From positions 44,091 through 108,090 of the forward strand of contig VFJS01000049.1 in the NCBI GenBank assembly GCA_009885955.1: a DNA stretch of 64,000 nucleotides. The letters are read 5' to 3'. The stretch is from Spirochaetia bacterium (GTDB lineage Bacteria; Spirochaetota; UBA4802; UBA5550). Positions 51,902-61,533 of the stretch are shown here, in pieces. The notes under the pieces were generated by a model. That model had not been told where the DNA came from and ran no database searches. It worked only from the letters and a program-made list of their open reading frames with translations. Position 1 is the first letter of the stretch. Each line of letters opens with the position of its first letter. The position numbers and the translations under genes are program-made.

Positions 51902-52306
51902 CTAAATAAATACAGCAGGGGAAACTGAAAATTTTTTTGATAACTCTTTTATTTGACGGATGTTCAATTCCCGTTTTCCATTTAAAATTTCAGAAACAAC
52001 CCCCTGAGTGCCTATTTCTATTAAGTCACTCTGATTTAGCCCGCGCTCTTTCATGAGATATTTAAGAGCATTTATTCCATTCGATTCCGGCATTGGATGA
52101 TATTCTTTCTCATAATCTAAAATAAGAACGCCGATCATCTCCATATATGAAGCAAGGGGATGATTTTCATTATTTCCCACTTCATCGATCAATTCATCCA
52201 ATTGCCCGCGCAAGTGTTCATATTCGATCTTTGTATGAGGAACATATAAATCTTTTGAAACCTTAGGCCATGTATGAATTATTTTTTTAAATTTAATTTC
52301 CGGCAT
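51902..52306 (-). CDS. HigA-like antitoxin (XRE HTH)
   Basis: NGINALKYLMKERGLNQSDLIEIGTQGVVSEILNGKRELNIRQIKELSKKFSVSPAVFI; start at internal MPEIKF. Confidence 0.88.
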   Translation of the reverse strand: MPEIKFKKIIHTWPKVSKDLYVPHTKIEYEHLRGQLDELIDEVGNNENHPLASYMEMIGVLILDYEKEYHPMPESNGINALKYLMKERGLNQSDLIEIGTQGVVSEILNGKRELNIRQIKELSKKFSVSPAVFI

Positions 52307-52310
52307 TATT

Positions 52311-52598
52311 TTATTTCTTCCATTTTTCCTTATCATACTCATCATGCGTTAGAATATGACGAAAATAAATAATTTGAGTATTATAATGAATCGCGGCAAT
52401 TAATCTGAATTTATTACCGCCAATGTTGAAAACTGTTAAATTACCAACATTATCCGCACTCGAAAAAGTATCCTTCAATTCGGAAAATGATTTGAATTCA
52501 CAACGAATAACAATTCCGTACCAGTCTTCAAGGGCTTTCGCGCTATTTTTATTAATTTTCGAAAAATCAATAATTTTTTTATGAGATATTATTCTCAT
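52311..52598 (-). CDS. HigB-family mRNA interferase toxin
   Basis: ALEDWYGIVIRCEFKSFSELKDTFSSADNVGNLTVFNIGGNKFRLIAAIHYNTQIIYFRHILTHDEYDKEKWKK. Confidence 0.88.
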   Translation of the reverse strand: MRIISHKKIIDFSKINKNSAKALEDWYGIVIRCEFKSFSELKDTFSSADNVGNLTVFNIGGNKFRLIAAIHYNTQIIYFRHILTHDEYDKEKWKK

Positions 52599-52766
52599 TT
52601 ATTAAATTTATCTCATGATGAGATAAATGTCAAGTATAATTTTTTAGGATTTATAGTTTTATTAGTGAAAAAGAAAGCTGATGAAAATGGTATCCCCTAT
52701 CAAACATTGATTGGGTACCTCATCCATCAATACGCGTCTGGGAAAATTAAAATATCTATCATATAG
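52581..52766 (+). pseudogene. Fragment of a CopG/BrnA-like antitoxin (C-terminal part)
   Basis: ...VKKKADENGIPYQTLIGYLIHQYASGKIKIS resembles the C-terminal half of CopG-type antitoxins (KKKAxExGIPYQTLIxxLIHxYxSGK); the N-terminal half of the ORF has no such similarity. Confidence 0.5.
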
Positions 52767-53043
52767 GAAATAGCATTTAACTATATGTAATTACACTCTG
52801 GTTATCAATAAAAAAGTCAGGGAGTATTTGTTACAACACCATTCAAGAGACTTGTGCATCTTATAAACACCAAATCTATCTCAAATGAAAAGATTTATGG
52901 CGCCTGCCTTAAAATTTACGCCCTCCGAGTGAGGCATCTTTTTTTGTGCTTTTCGTGATTTTCGTGGTTTCAATTCCTATTCGAGTTGGAGGCAACAGAC
53001 CTACTCAGGAAACCCTGTCCTGTTCCCTATTCTCTGCAAATAG

Positions 53044-53074
53044 AAAAGCCCCGGTTATTCAGCCGGGGCTTTTT
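53044..53074 (-). terminator. Rho-independent terminator (bidirectional) AAAAGCCCCGG...CCGGGGCTTTTT
   Basis: 11-bp stem with T run, 25 nt past the 53099 gene. Confidence 0.85.
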
Positions 53075-53098
53075 GTTAACAATAAATTGTGCTTTAAC

Positions 53099-53551
53099 TT
53101 ATTTTATATCAGCTGCAGAAACTTTTTTCTTAAGGCCTTTAGCTTTAACTTCATACACTACTTCACAGTTGTCTTCGGTATCATAGGTGGCTTTTATTAC
53201 AGATCCGCCGGCAACAACGCCTGCAACCTCAGAAGCAACGGCAACGCCTGTCATTTCGAAGTCTGACATGCCCGAGGCGGCTTCAGTTTTCGCGCCTTTG
53301 AATTTCTCAAGAATTTTTCTTCTTGCATCTAAAACGGCTGCTTCCTGAGCGCTTGCTCTTCTCTGAACCTTATTTGTCAATGTCTTTTTTGCAACACCCA
53401 TGGTAACTAATCTGAAAGTATCATTATCAACCCAACCTTCTGTTTTAAATGACTCTCCCTTCACCTGGCCGCCCATAGATGGACCGCATGATGTAAATGA
53501 AAAAACAACCAGGCAGGTAAAAATAAAAGCTAAAGCAAAATACTTCTTCAT
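53099..53551 (-). CDS. Lipoprotein with GWVDNDT motif
   Basis: Lipobox VVFSFTSCGPSMGG; TEGWVDNDTFRLVTMGVAKKT...AVLDARRKILEKFKGAKTE. Confidence 0.75.
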   Translation of the reverse strand: MKKYFALAFIFTCLVVFSFTSCGPSMGGQVKGESFKTEGWVDNDTFRLVTMGVAKKTLTNKVQRRASAQEAAVLDARRKILEKFKGAKTEAASGMSDFEMTGVAVASEVAGVVAGGSVIKATYDTEDNCEVVYEVKAKGLKKKVSAADIK

Positions 53552-53756
53552 AAAAAATCCTCCTTAAAAAATAAAAATTACAATCTAATTGTAATTATTT
53601 AGATATATTCTATAAAATATTCTTCTATAAAATATACTTTTATAATCTCATGGGTATTCAAAACCCCACAAGTTTCTCGATAAATCATATTAATGTTTAC
53701 CGAGAAACAAACTAATAATAAAAAGGTATATCGTCAACTTAAAAATCGATGTTTTT

Positions 53757-54290
53757 TTATTCTTTTATGAGTTCAATTACAATATTTCCGATAAATATTG
53801 ACAAAATAATTATATTGAGTAGAAAAAACAGGGAATAAATATGAGATAAACTTCTCCAATTATACATAAGAGCCGTACCAAGGCCAACACCGTATCCGAG
53901 AATTATTGCATCACTGAACCTGTAAACCAATCCTGTTAACGCATCGGAATAGGTTTCAGGGCCGGTAACATGAAATTTCTCGTGATTATTTTTTATTACC
54001 GGTAGAACAAAAAAAAGAATAATAAACAGGATTGATGAATTTGTTATCCAGTGGGTTATTATCATGGGGATTAGAATTCCGGAAAATGATGAAACCAGGA
54101 GCACAGACCAGAAAGTCGCGCCGGGATAATTATCATTTATACTGCTGATAAACTTCGAGATAAAGGGAAATACAAGTTTGAAATCATCCCTTGTATAAAC
54201 ATCCTTTGATGTGAATAGTGTAAAATAGTATGATCCGGCTAATATAAGAAAAAAATAGCATAGATACACTAAAACAATTTCAATAACCAC
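53757..54290 (-). CDS. Hypothetical integral membrane protein
   Basis: 177 aa with several hydrophobic helices. Confidence 0.6.
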   Translation of the reverse strand: MVIEIVLVYLCYFFLILAGSYYFTLFTSKDVYTRDDFKLVFPFISKFISSINDNYPGATFWSVLLVSSFSGILIPMIITHWITNSSILFIILFFVLPVIKNNHEKFHVTGPETYSDALTGLVYRFSDAIILGYGVGLGTALMYNWRSLSHIYSLFFLLNIIILSIFIGNIVIELIKE

Positions 54291-54550
54291 CTGGTGCTCC
54301 GGAAAATATAGATATAATAAAAAATATTTTTGATCTAAAACCGTCGGTCTTTATATAAAAATAATTAAATGAAAAAAGTCAACTGAAATACTGAATGTAA
54401 ATCCAATGAATTTTATACTTGAAATGATCATGTTATTATAGTATGTTACGGTTTAGAACATCATGCCGGACGGCGCTAAAAACCGGCAGATTAAAATGCA
54501 CTTGATTTTCACGACATTGTAAAGTTTTAATATATTAAAGGAAGTTTTTT

Positions 54551-55006
54551 ATGCTGAAAATAGATAAATCAACGGTTTCAATCATTTTACTTTCAGTTTT
54601 TGCAATTATGCTGGGATGCGCAACCGCAGAGAAAAAATCTGTAACAACGGCTGTTGATAAAAATGAAAAAACCGCAGAGGTAAAAAAAGAAGCGCTGCCG
54701 GAGAAAAAAACTGAATATGCAGAGACAAAAACCGGATGGATCGACAATGACACCTACATAGTCCAGGTATCCTCTTCTGACCTTCAATCAGCCGTGGATG
54801 CTGCAAAAACAAAAATTTTGAAGGATATTATTTTCGTCCGGGCAAAATTATACGGGAGCTATCAGAAAATCACCGAGGTGAAGCAGGAATTTCAGGACCC
54901 CCTGAAAAATGGCGAGATTGTAAAAAAGCGTCAGATAGAAAATGGGATTGAGATATATTATCAGATACGGGACAGGGAATTAAGAAAAAAATTCGAAAAA
55001 AAATAG
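54551..55006 (+). CDS. Lipoprotein with GWIDNDT motif
   Basis: Lipobox FAIMLGCATAEKK; TKTGWIDNDTYIVQVSSSDLQSAVDAAKTKILKDI. Confidence 0.75.
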   Translation: MLKIDKSTVSIILLSVFAIMLGCATAEKKSVTTAVDKNEKTAEVKKEALPEKKTEYAETKTGWIDNDTYIVQVSSSDLQSAVDAAKTKILKDIIFVRAKLYGSYQKITEVKQEFQDPLKNGEIVKKRQIENGIEIYYQIRDRELRKKFEKK

Positions 55007-55011
55007 GAATA

Positions 55012-55620
55012 CTATTTTATCACAACAGACTTGCCCACAATTTTCAGCCTGCCTTCGCAGAAATACTTCACAGCCAGGGGGAGAATCCTGTGCTCCTCCC
55101 TTAAAATTTTTACCGACAGCGAGGTCAGCGTGTCCTCTTCATGAATATGGACCGCTGCCTGGAGAATGATAGGGCCTGTATCTGTCCCTTCATCGATGAA
55201 ATGGGCTGTACACCCTGTTATTTTCACGCCGTATTTCAAAGCCTGGTTCTGGGCCTCGGCCCCGGGGAAGGAGGGGAGGAGGGCTGGATGGATGTTTATT
55301 ATCCTGCCCCTGAACTTCCCGACGAAATAGGGGGAGAGTATCCTCATATATCCCGCTGCAACGACAAGATCCGTTCTATGTTCATTCAATAATTTTTCCA
55401 TGGCAATTTCATGATCCTTCCTCGATGAATAGAGAGCAGGGTCAACGAAAAAGGAGCCCATCCCGAAATCAGGGGCAATTTCAAGGGCCTTTGCTTTGCC
55501 ATTATCTGATATCACAACCCCCAGCCTGGCATCGATTTCACCGCTGATAATTTTTTTGGCCACTACAGTGAAATTTGACCCGCGGCCGGAGACAAGAAAG
55601 GACACGACCTTTTTTTTCAT
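55012..55620 (-). CDS. purN: Phosphoribosylglycinamide formyltransferase
   Basis: VVSFLVSGRGSNFTVVAKKIISGEIDARLGVVISD...LVVAAGYMRILSPYFVGKFRGRIINIHPALLPSFPG. Confidence 0.95.
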   Translation of the reverse strand: MKKKVVSFLVSGRGSNFTVVAKKIISGEIDARLGVVISDNGKAKALEIAPDFGMGSFFVDPALYSSRKDHEIAMEKLLNEHRTDLVVAAGYMRILSPYFVGKFRGRIINIHPALLPSFPGAEAQNQALKYGVKITGCTAHFIDEGTDTGPIILQAAVHIHEEDTLTSLSVKILREEHRILPLAVKYFCEGRLKIVGKSVVIK

Positions 55621-55662
55621 ACATTTACCATTAATCCTGAAAAGGCACAAAATAATAAATCA

Positions 55663-55893
55663 GCCACAGAGGCACAGAGGCACGGAGTATGATTGGATTA
55701 ATTATCATGTTCCTTATTTGACCTCACTTTCTGTACATCGAATGCTTTTCGGACATCCTGTCTGTGTGCAACGCTAAAGCATCCTGCTTGCCGCCTCTCC
55801 TGAGAGGAGAGGGATGACTCTTTACTGTGAAAAAACCTAAGATAAAAAATTAATATTACAAATCCTTTCTCTGTGCCTCTGTGCCTCTGTGGC
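55663..55893. repeat. Composite palindromic element: class B arms enclosing a class A-like repeat
   Basis: GCCACAGAGGCACAGAGGCACGGAG (55663-55687) and CTCTGTGCCTCTGTGCCTCTGTGGC (55869-55893) flank ...GACCTCAC...CGCCTCTCCTGAGAGGAGAGGG.... Confidence 0.75.
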
Positions 55894-55950
55894 AAAACTC
55901 TTTTAGCGTTCTGAAAAGCCCATTAAATAATTTCGGCCGGATAAAATTTA

Positions 55951-56952
55951 TCAGATCCTGATGGAATTCAGGGTATCATCATCAACCGGGTCCCCGGCCT
56001 TTATCGTTCCTGAAAGAATCCCTGATGTATATACATCAATGTCATTTCCATTTTCCAGAGGCTTCCCATGCCTTGCCATAATTTTTCCAATAAACATAAA
56101 GTCAGTTTCTTTAAGATGCCCCTTCACATAGATATGGGGTCCCCTGAAATTCGGGATAAAAAAATAATCAGCCCTGGCCATATACTTTTCCAGCGCATGG
56201 TTTTCCTTTTCATTCTTTGATACGATTATTTTGATGCCAGGGGCGGTCCTGTAATGCCTCCCCACGGTCATCAGGTAATAGTCCACGGGATCAAGGCCCT
56301 CTTTGTTCTCCACTGCATCCCTCACCCTGCGCGACAGGAAGGGATCGGTAAAGTGGCAGCCGCCGGCCGGGGAGGCAAATTTATCAATCCCCAATTCCCT
56401 GACAAGTTCCATCTGCCTCTTCCGGGACCTGCCGCTTATGTCATAGAGCCTGTCCCTGTCGACATGGCCCTCCGCTTCCGGCTTTGTAGGCTTCAGGAGC
56501 TTTGCGCACAGGGGCCTGAGGAGCCTCCCTTCAAGGTTAGTCACTTTTTCTATATGGTTGAGCATATGTTTCAGCTGCGACATGGGCCTCTGCCCCATGA
56601 CCTCGCCAGTGGCAACAAAATGGGCGTTCTCTTCTTTCATCAACTCGCCGGCTTTTTTAATGAAATGTATCTTGCAGTCAACACAGGGGTTCATGTGCCT
56701 GCCGTATCCATGGGGCGGGTTGTTCACCATTTCCAGGTATTCCCTGCCGCACCGGTAATAGACGAGCCTGAGGCCGATCTGTTTTGCAAGGATTGACGGC
56801 TTCAGTTCAGCAGGGTCCTGGTCCGGATGTACAAAAGGAAGGATGCAGTGTAATCCGATAACTTCTATCCCCTGGTTCATCAGAATTTTTGATGTCAGGA
56901 GGCTGTCGAGGCCGCCTGAAAATAAAACGATGCCTTTCCCGCCGGACATCAC
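55951..56952 (-). CDS. ThiI/MnmA-like tRNA sulfurtransferase-type ATP pyrophosphatase
   Basis: GIVLFSGGLDSLLTSKILMNQGIEVIGLHC (PP-loop SGGxDS), MNPCVDCKIHFIKKAGELM, HFVATGEVMGQRPMSQ. Confidence 0.85.
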   Translation of the reverse strand: MMSGGKGIVLFSGGLDSLLTSKILMNQGIEVIGLHCILPFVHPDQDPAELKPSILAKQIGLRLVYYRCGREYLEMVNNPPHGYGRHMNPCVDCKIHFIKKAGELMKEENAHFVATGEVMGQRPMSQLKHMLNHIEKVTNLEGRLLRPLCAKLLKPTKPEAEGHVDRDRLYDISGRSRKRQMELVRELGIDKFASPAGGCHFTDPFLSRRVRDAVENKEGLDPVDYYLMTVGRHYRTAPGIKIIVSKNEKENHALEKYMARADYFFIPNFRGPHIYVKGHLKETDFMFIGKIMARHGKPLENGNDIDVYTSGILSGTIKAGDPVDDDTLNSIRI

Positions 56953-58172
56953 ACCTCTCCATGCTGTATAAGCTGTACCATGACTTCATCTCCAGGGAGC
57001 GCCTTTTCAATATCCTCAGGGAGGATGATGATGCAGTTTGCCCCGCTCATGGAGCTTAAAATTCCCGAACCCTGGGGCCCCGTGGTTGTAACATGGAACC
57101 TCCCGTCTTTGATGATAAACCGCCCGCGGATGAAATGCCTTCTCCCCGGCTTCTTTTTAATTTTCTCCATGAGAATGGCTTTTACAACCGGCTTGCGGAG
57201 TTTCGCGGCTCCCATCATTTTCAGTATGACAGGCCGTACAAACTGCATGAATGCTACCATCGTTGATACCGGATTGCCGGGAAGTCCGAAAAAAACTTTA
57301 TCCCCTTTTATACCGAAAACGAGAGGTTTTCCAGGCTTCATACTGATGGTTTCAATTTTTATGTCAACCCCCAGCTCTTGAATCACATCCTTGATAAAAT
57401 CATATTTCCCCAGGGAGACCCCTCCGGTGGTTATCACAATGTCCTTCGTATCAAACCCGGATTTCAATTTCTGCCTGAGCCCGTCTATGGTATCCTCTGC
57501 AATTCCCAGGTATTCAGGAACCACGTTCATACCCCTGACTAAAGACTGGAGGGTATAGGCATTGCTGTTTCTCACCTGGCCCCTGGCCATGGCCTCGCCG
57601 ACATCCACAATCTCATCACCGGTGGAGAGTATTCCTATCCTGGGCCTTTTATATACGCTGATTTCACCATGATTCAGAGAGGCAAGGAGCCCGGTCTCAG
57701 AGGATTTGACAATGTCCCCTTTATGAAGAACATCACTGCCTGCTGATATATCCTCTCCTATGAAACGGATGTTATCATCTTTTTTCACCGGTTTAAATAT
57801 CTTTACAGTCCCTTCACCTTCTTTTGTATCCTCAACGGGAATTACCCCATCGGCTCCACCGGGGATTACCGCGCCGGTCATGATGCATATGGCTGTACCG
57901 GATACAAGTTCAGGGCCTTCCCGGTAAATGCCGGCCTGTATCTCACTCAGCACCCTGAGTTCAACAGGCCTGTCACCTGATGCATTCAATGTATCTCCCG
58001 ACATGACGGCATAACCGTCCATGGCCGAATTATTGAAAGAGGGTATATCGATTTCCGACGCAATGTCCCCGGCGAGAATGCGGTCATAGGCTTCAAGGAG
58101 GGGAACTTTTTCCTCACCAAGCGTTCCGGCAAGGGACAGCATCAGGTTAAGGGCATCATCAACAGAAGTCAT
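56949..58172 (-). CDS. moeA: Molybdopterin molybdotransferase MoeA
   Basis: IDIPSFNNSAMDGYAV, IMTGAVIPGGADGVIPVEDT, ILSTGDEIVDVGE, VITTGGVSLGKYDFI, FGLPGNPVSTMVAF. Confidence 0.95.
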   Translation of the reverse strand: MTSVDDALNLMLSLAGTLGEEKVPLLEAYDRILAGDIASEIDIPSFNNSAMDGYAVMSGDTLNASGDRPVELRVLSEIQAGIYREGPELVSGTAICIMTGAVIPGGADGVIPVEDTKEGEGTVKIFKPVKKDDNIRFIGEDISAGSDVLHKGDIVKSSETGLLASLNHGEISVYKRPRIGILSTGDEIVDVGEAMARGQVRNSNAYTLQSLVRGMNVVPEYLGIAEDTIDGLRQKLKSGFDTKDIVITTGGVSLGKYDFIKDVIQELGVDIKIETISMKPGKPLVFGIKGDKVFFGLPGNPVSTMVAFMQFVRPVILKMMGAAKLRKPVVKAILMEKIKKKPGRRHFIRGRFIIKDGRFHVTTTGPQGSGILSSMSGANCIIILPEDIEKALPGDEVMVQLIQHGEV

Positions 58173-58206
58173 TGTACAGTCTCCATATAATTATTCAGCT
58201 GCTGTC

Positions 58207-59811
58207 TTATATTTCATCAATGATGACTGAAATAAGCTCCCTGACATCACTGATGTCATGCTTCAGCCTCTTAATGTCTATGAGCCTCTGATTATCCCTG
58301 GCCTTTTTGTATTTTTCTATAAGGCTGTTGTAGGACGCGGTGAATCTCTCCATTTCCGAATCAACCTGGGTGTATTCCTCGGGGACCTTGTATGAAACAA
58401 ATTGGGAGGAGAAGTGTTCCAGGTCTACAACCTCTCCCCAGTTCGGCACATAGGCGGTGAAGCCGAATTTCGATTCAATTTCGGCCTTCAGGTTCAGGGC
58501 TGCCTTTTCCTCTCCGTGAACCACGAATACCTTCATTCCGGGATTTTTGAAATTACCCATCCAGTCAAGAATTCCGTTTTTATCCGCATGCCCGGAAAAT
58601 CCTCCCAGGGTATGAATCTTCGCATTCACCGAAACGTCCTCGCCGTATATGCGCACCTGCTTTGCCCCTTCCACGATTCTCCTGCCAAGGGTCCCCTCGG
58701 CCTGGTATCCCACGAAAATAACGCTGGAGTTGCTCTTGTAGAGGTTGTTCAGCAGATGATATTTGATTCTCCCGGCCGTACACATGCCGCTGGCAGATAT
58801 GATTATGGTCCCCTTCGCCTCCTCGTTCAGCCTCTGCGATTCCTTTGTGGACTTGGTAAAATAAAGGTTATCGAACTCCAGGGGGCTGTCGCCGCTTGCG
58901 AACATATTTCGCGTCTCTTCATCAAAACAATCCTGATTTTTCCTGAATATTTCAGTTGCTGAGATGGCCAGGGGGGAATCGATATAAACCGGAATTTTGG
59001 GAATATCCCCGCTCTTAAAAAGATTTCCCAGGGAAAAAATTATCTCCTGGGTCCTTTCCACTGCAAAGGCGGGGATGATGATATTCCCCTCCTTATTGTA
59101 TGAATCAAGTATGATATCCTTAAATTCGGTGTAAGTATCCTCCTTGCTCTTATGGAGCCTGTCCCCGTAGGTCGATTCCACCAGGAGTATATCTGCTTCA
59201 GTGACGATTTCGGGATCCCTTATGAGAGCCTGATTTTTAGGGCCCAGGTCCCCGGAAAAAACGATTTTTGTCTTTTTACCTTTTTCCTCCACCCACATCT
59301 CGATGAAAGAAGAGCCAAGGATATGCCCGGCATCCCTGAACGTAATCTCAATCCTGGGATGGATCCTGACCCTTTTTCCATAGGCCACGGGATTAAAAAA
59401 TTCCAGGGAGTTCTCGGCATCTTCCACAGTGTATAAGGGCTCCAGCGGCTCTCTCTGAAGTTTATGGCTTTTTCTGTTTGTCTGGCGGGTATCCATCTCC
59501 TGTATATGGGCGCTATCGGGGAGCATCACCTGGCAGAGGTCCGATGTTGCAGTTGTGCAGTAAATCTTCCCTTTGAACCCGCGCTTCACCAGCCTGGGAA
59601 TGAGACCGCTGTGGTCAATATGGGCGTGGGTGAGAATGAGTATGTCGATGTCCTTCGGGCTGTAAATAATCTCAAGGAGATTCCGGCTTTTCAGCTCTCC
59701 CCTGCCCTGGAACATGCCGCAGTCTATCATGACAGTAAAATCGCCGTCTTTCAATATATAACAGGAACCGGTAACTGTTTTTGCGCCGCCGAGGAATTCA
59801 AGTTTCATCAC
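58207..59811 (-). CDS. MBL-fold/beta-CASP RNA-metabolising hydrolase
   Basis: LILTHAHIDHSGLIPRLVKRGFKGKIYCT...SGMCTAGRIKYHL...GFSGHADKNGILDWM. Confidence 0.92.
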   Translation of the reverse strand: MMKLEFLGGAKTVTGSCYILKDGDFTVMIDCGMFQGRGELKSRNLLEIIYSPKDIDILILTHAHIDHSGLIPRLVKRGFKGKIYCTTATSDLCQVMLPDSAHIQEMDTRQTNRKSHKLQREPLEPLYTVEDAENSLEFFNPVAYGKRVRIHPRIEITFRDAGHILGSSFIEMWVEEKGKKTKIVFSGDLGPKNQALIRDPEIVTEADILLVESTYGDRLHKSKEDTYTEFKDIILDSYNKEGNIIIPAFAVERTQEIIFSLGNLFKSGDIPKIPVYIDSPLAISATEIFRKNQDCFDEETRNMFASGDSPLEFDNLYFTKSTKESQRLNEEAKGTIIISASGMCTAGRIKYHLLNNLYKSNSSVIFVGYQAEGTLGRRIVEGAKQVRIYGEDVSVNAKIHTLGGFSGHADKNGILDWMGNFKNPGMKVFVVHGEEKAALNLKAEIESKFGFTAYVPNWGEVVDLEHFSSQFVSYKVPEEYTQVDSEMERFTASYNSLIEKYKKARDNQRLIDIKRLKHDISDVRELISVIIDEI

Positions 59812-60459
59812 ACGTCTCCATTAATTATTTTAACACGATAAGAGGCTGACAGACAATTCCCATCCACGCCCCTTTTCTTTATCACCTATGATTAATTTTA
59901 TGCCACCATCCGGTTAAAATACAAGAATAATTTATCATATTTACTATTTATTATCCATACTCCCTCTGGGGCCATGGCTCACTCCTCCATGTAAGAGTGT
60001 AAGATAAGGGGGATGAGGGGATAAAAAAATGTGATATGGAGATAAGATTATTATAATTAATTATTATCCCCGTAATCTCTCTTTCTTATCCCCCCATCTC
60101 CAGAAAAAAATTTTAATGTACACACAAAAAATGAGGGAAAAAGTCAGGTGATTCTCTGTATCATCTAATGATAAAAAAAAGTCTGAAAAATCAAAAAAAT
60201 TTCATTAAAGTTCTAAGGGAAAAAATTAAATATCCCGAAATACTGAATAGGTGATAATTTTCATAAAATATCAAAAATAGGATAAATCTATATCATATTT
60301 TTAAATAAATGCTTTTAACTGCTTTTTAATGCCAAAAACAGCCATTTTCAGCCTTTAATATCCATTCAAGCTATTCCGAACTTATGAAAGTCAGGGGAAA
60401 TTCCCTGAAAAGGACGGCACGGAGGCCGGCCTGGACGGAAGATTCATGGAGGAATCTGA

Positions 60460-61305
60460 ATGATTATCAACCACAACATTTCCGCTATTAATACGCACAA
60501 AGTACTGAAATTTCAGCAGTGGAACGTACACAAAAACATGGAAAATTTATCCTCCGGCTTGAGGATAAACAAAGCAGGAGATGACGCTTCGGGCCTGGCC
60601 GTTTCTGAAAAGATGCGCGCACAGATCCAGGGCCTGCGCCAGGCTGAAAGAAACACTGAAGACGGAATGTCATTCATCCAGACCACTGAAGGCTATCTTG
60701 CCGAAACCTCGGAAATAATACAGAGAATACGGGTGCTGGCAGTCCAGTCATCAAACGGAATCTATACAAGAGAAGACAGGCAGCTCATTCAGATCGAGGT
60801 TTCAGAGCTCATCGATGAAGTGGACCGGATAGCCTCCCAGGCTGAATTCAATAAGATGAAACTGCTCCTCGGCGATTTCGGAAGATTCAACAACACCGCG
60901 TCCATGTGGATTCACATGGGCCCCAACATGCACCAGAGAGAAAGACTTTACATTCAGACAATGACGGCCGAATCCCTGTCTTTAAAATACAGGTCAGGAA
61001 GGCTGATAACACTCTCCACGGCAAATTACGCCAACATGAACATCGGCGTCATGGACCAGGCCCTGCACGTTATCGCAAAGCAGAGGGCCGACCTTGGAGC
61101 ATATTACAACAGGATGGAACACGCGGCAAAAGGCCTCATGAACGCCTATGAGACTATCCAGGCATCGGAAAGCAGGATCAGGGATGCCGATATGGCTGAA
61201 GTTTCCGTTGATTTCACAAAGAACCAGATACTGGTTCAGAGCGGGACTGCTATGCTTGTGCAGGCGAACACAAAGTCGCAGTCAGTATTGCAATTATTGA
61301 GATAA
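60460..61305 (+). CDS. flaB: FlaB-type flagellin (copy 1)
   Basis: [80 protein letters not shown]; spirochaete-type ([11 protein letters not shown]). Confidence 0.95.
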   Translation: MIINHNISAINTHKVLKFQQWNVHKNMENLSSGLRINKAGDDASGLAVSEKMRAQIQGLRQAERNTEDGMSFIQTTEGYLAETSEIIQRIRVLAVQSSNGIYTREDRQLIQIEVSELIDEVDRIASQAEFNKMKLLLGDFGRFNNTASMWIHMGPNMHQRERLYIQTMTAESLSLKYRSGRLITLSTANYANMNIGVMDQALHVIAKQRADLGAYYNRMEHAAKGLMNAYETIQASESRIRDADMAEVSVDFTKNQILVQSGTAMLVQANTKSQSVLQLLR

Positions 61306-61326
61306 TCTGATTTTTTTCCTTGAAAA

Positions 61327-61358
61327 CGGCCGGGATGTCATGCCCGACATCCCGGCCG
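61327..61358. other. 13-bp perfect hairpin CGGCCGGGATGTC-N6-GACATCCCGGCCG between flagellins
   Basis: Perfect stem, no T-run. Confidence 0.7.
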
Positions 61359-61533
61359 GATAAGTTCTTTGAAAACAAAAGTAATTACTTCAAGCAGACA
61401 GCCCTGTCGCTGACAGGTTTATATGGTTGCAGTAATGAACCAATAATAGGTATTCCCTGTTTTTTCTTACCATAACCTGGTATTACAACCCTGATACGGA
61501 GATTGGGGTATATTAACAAAGGAGTGTTAAACC

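Noticed and set aside
55663-55893. Possible CRISPR array from repeated cacagaggcacagagg units
   Set aside because: Units are short, inverted and palindromic, with no regular spacers and no cas genes; fits a palindromic intergenic element.
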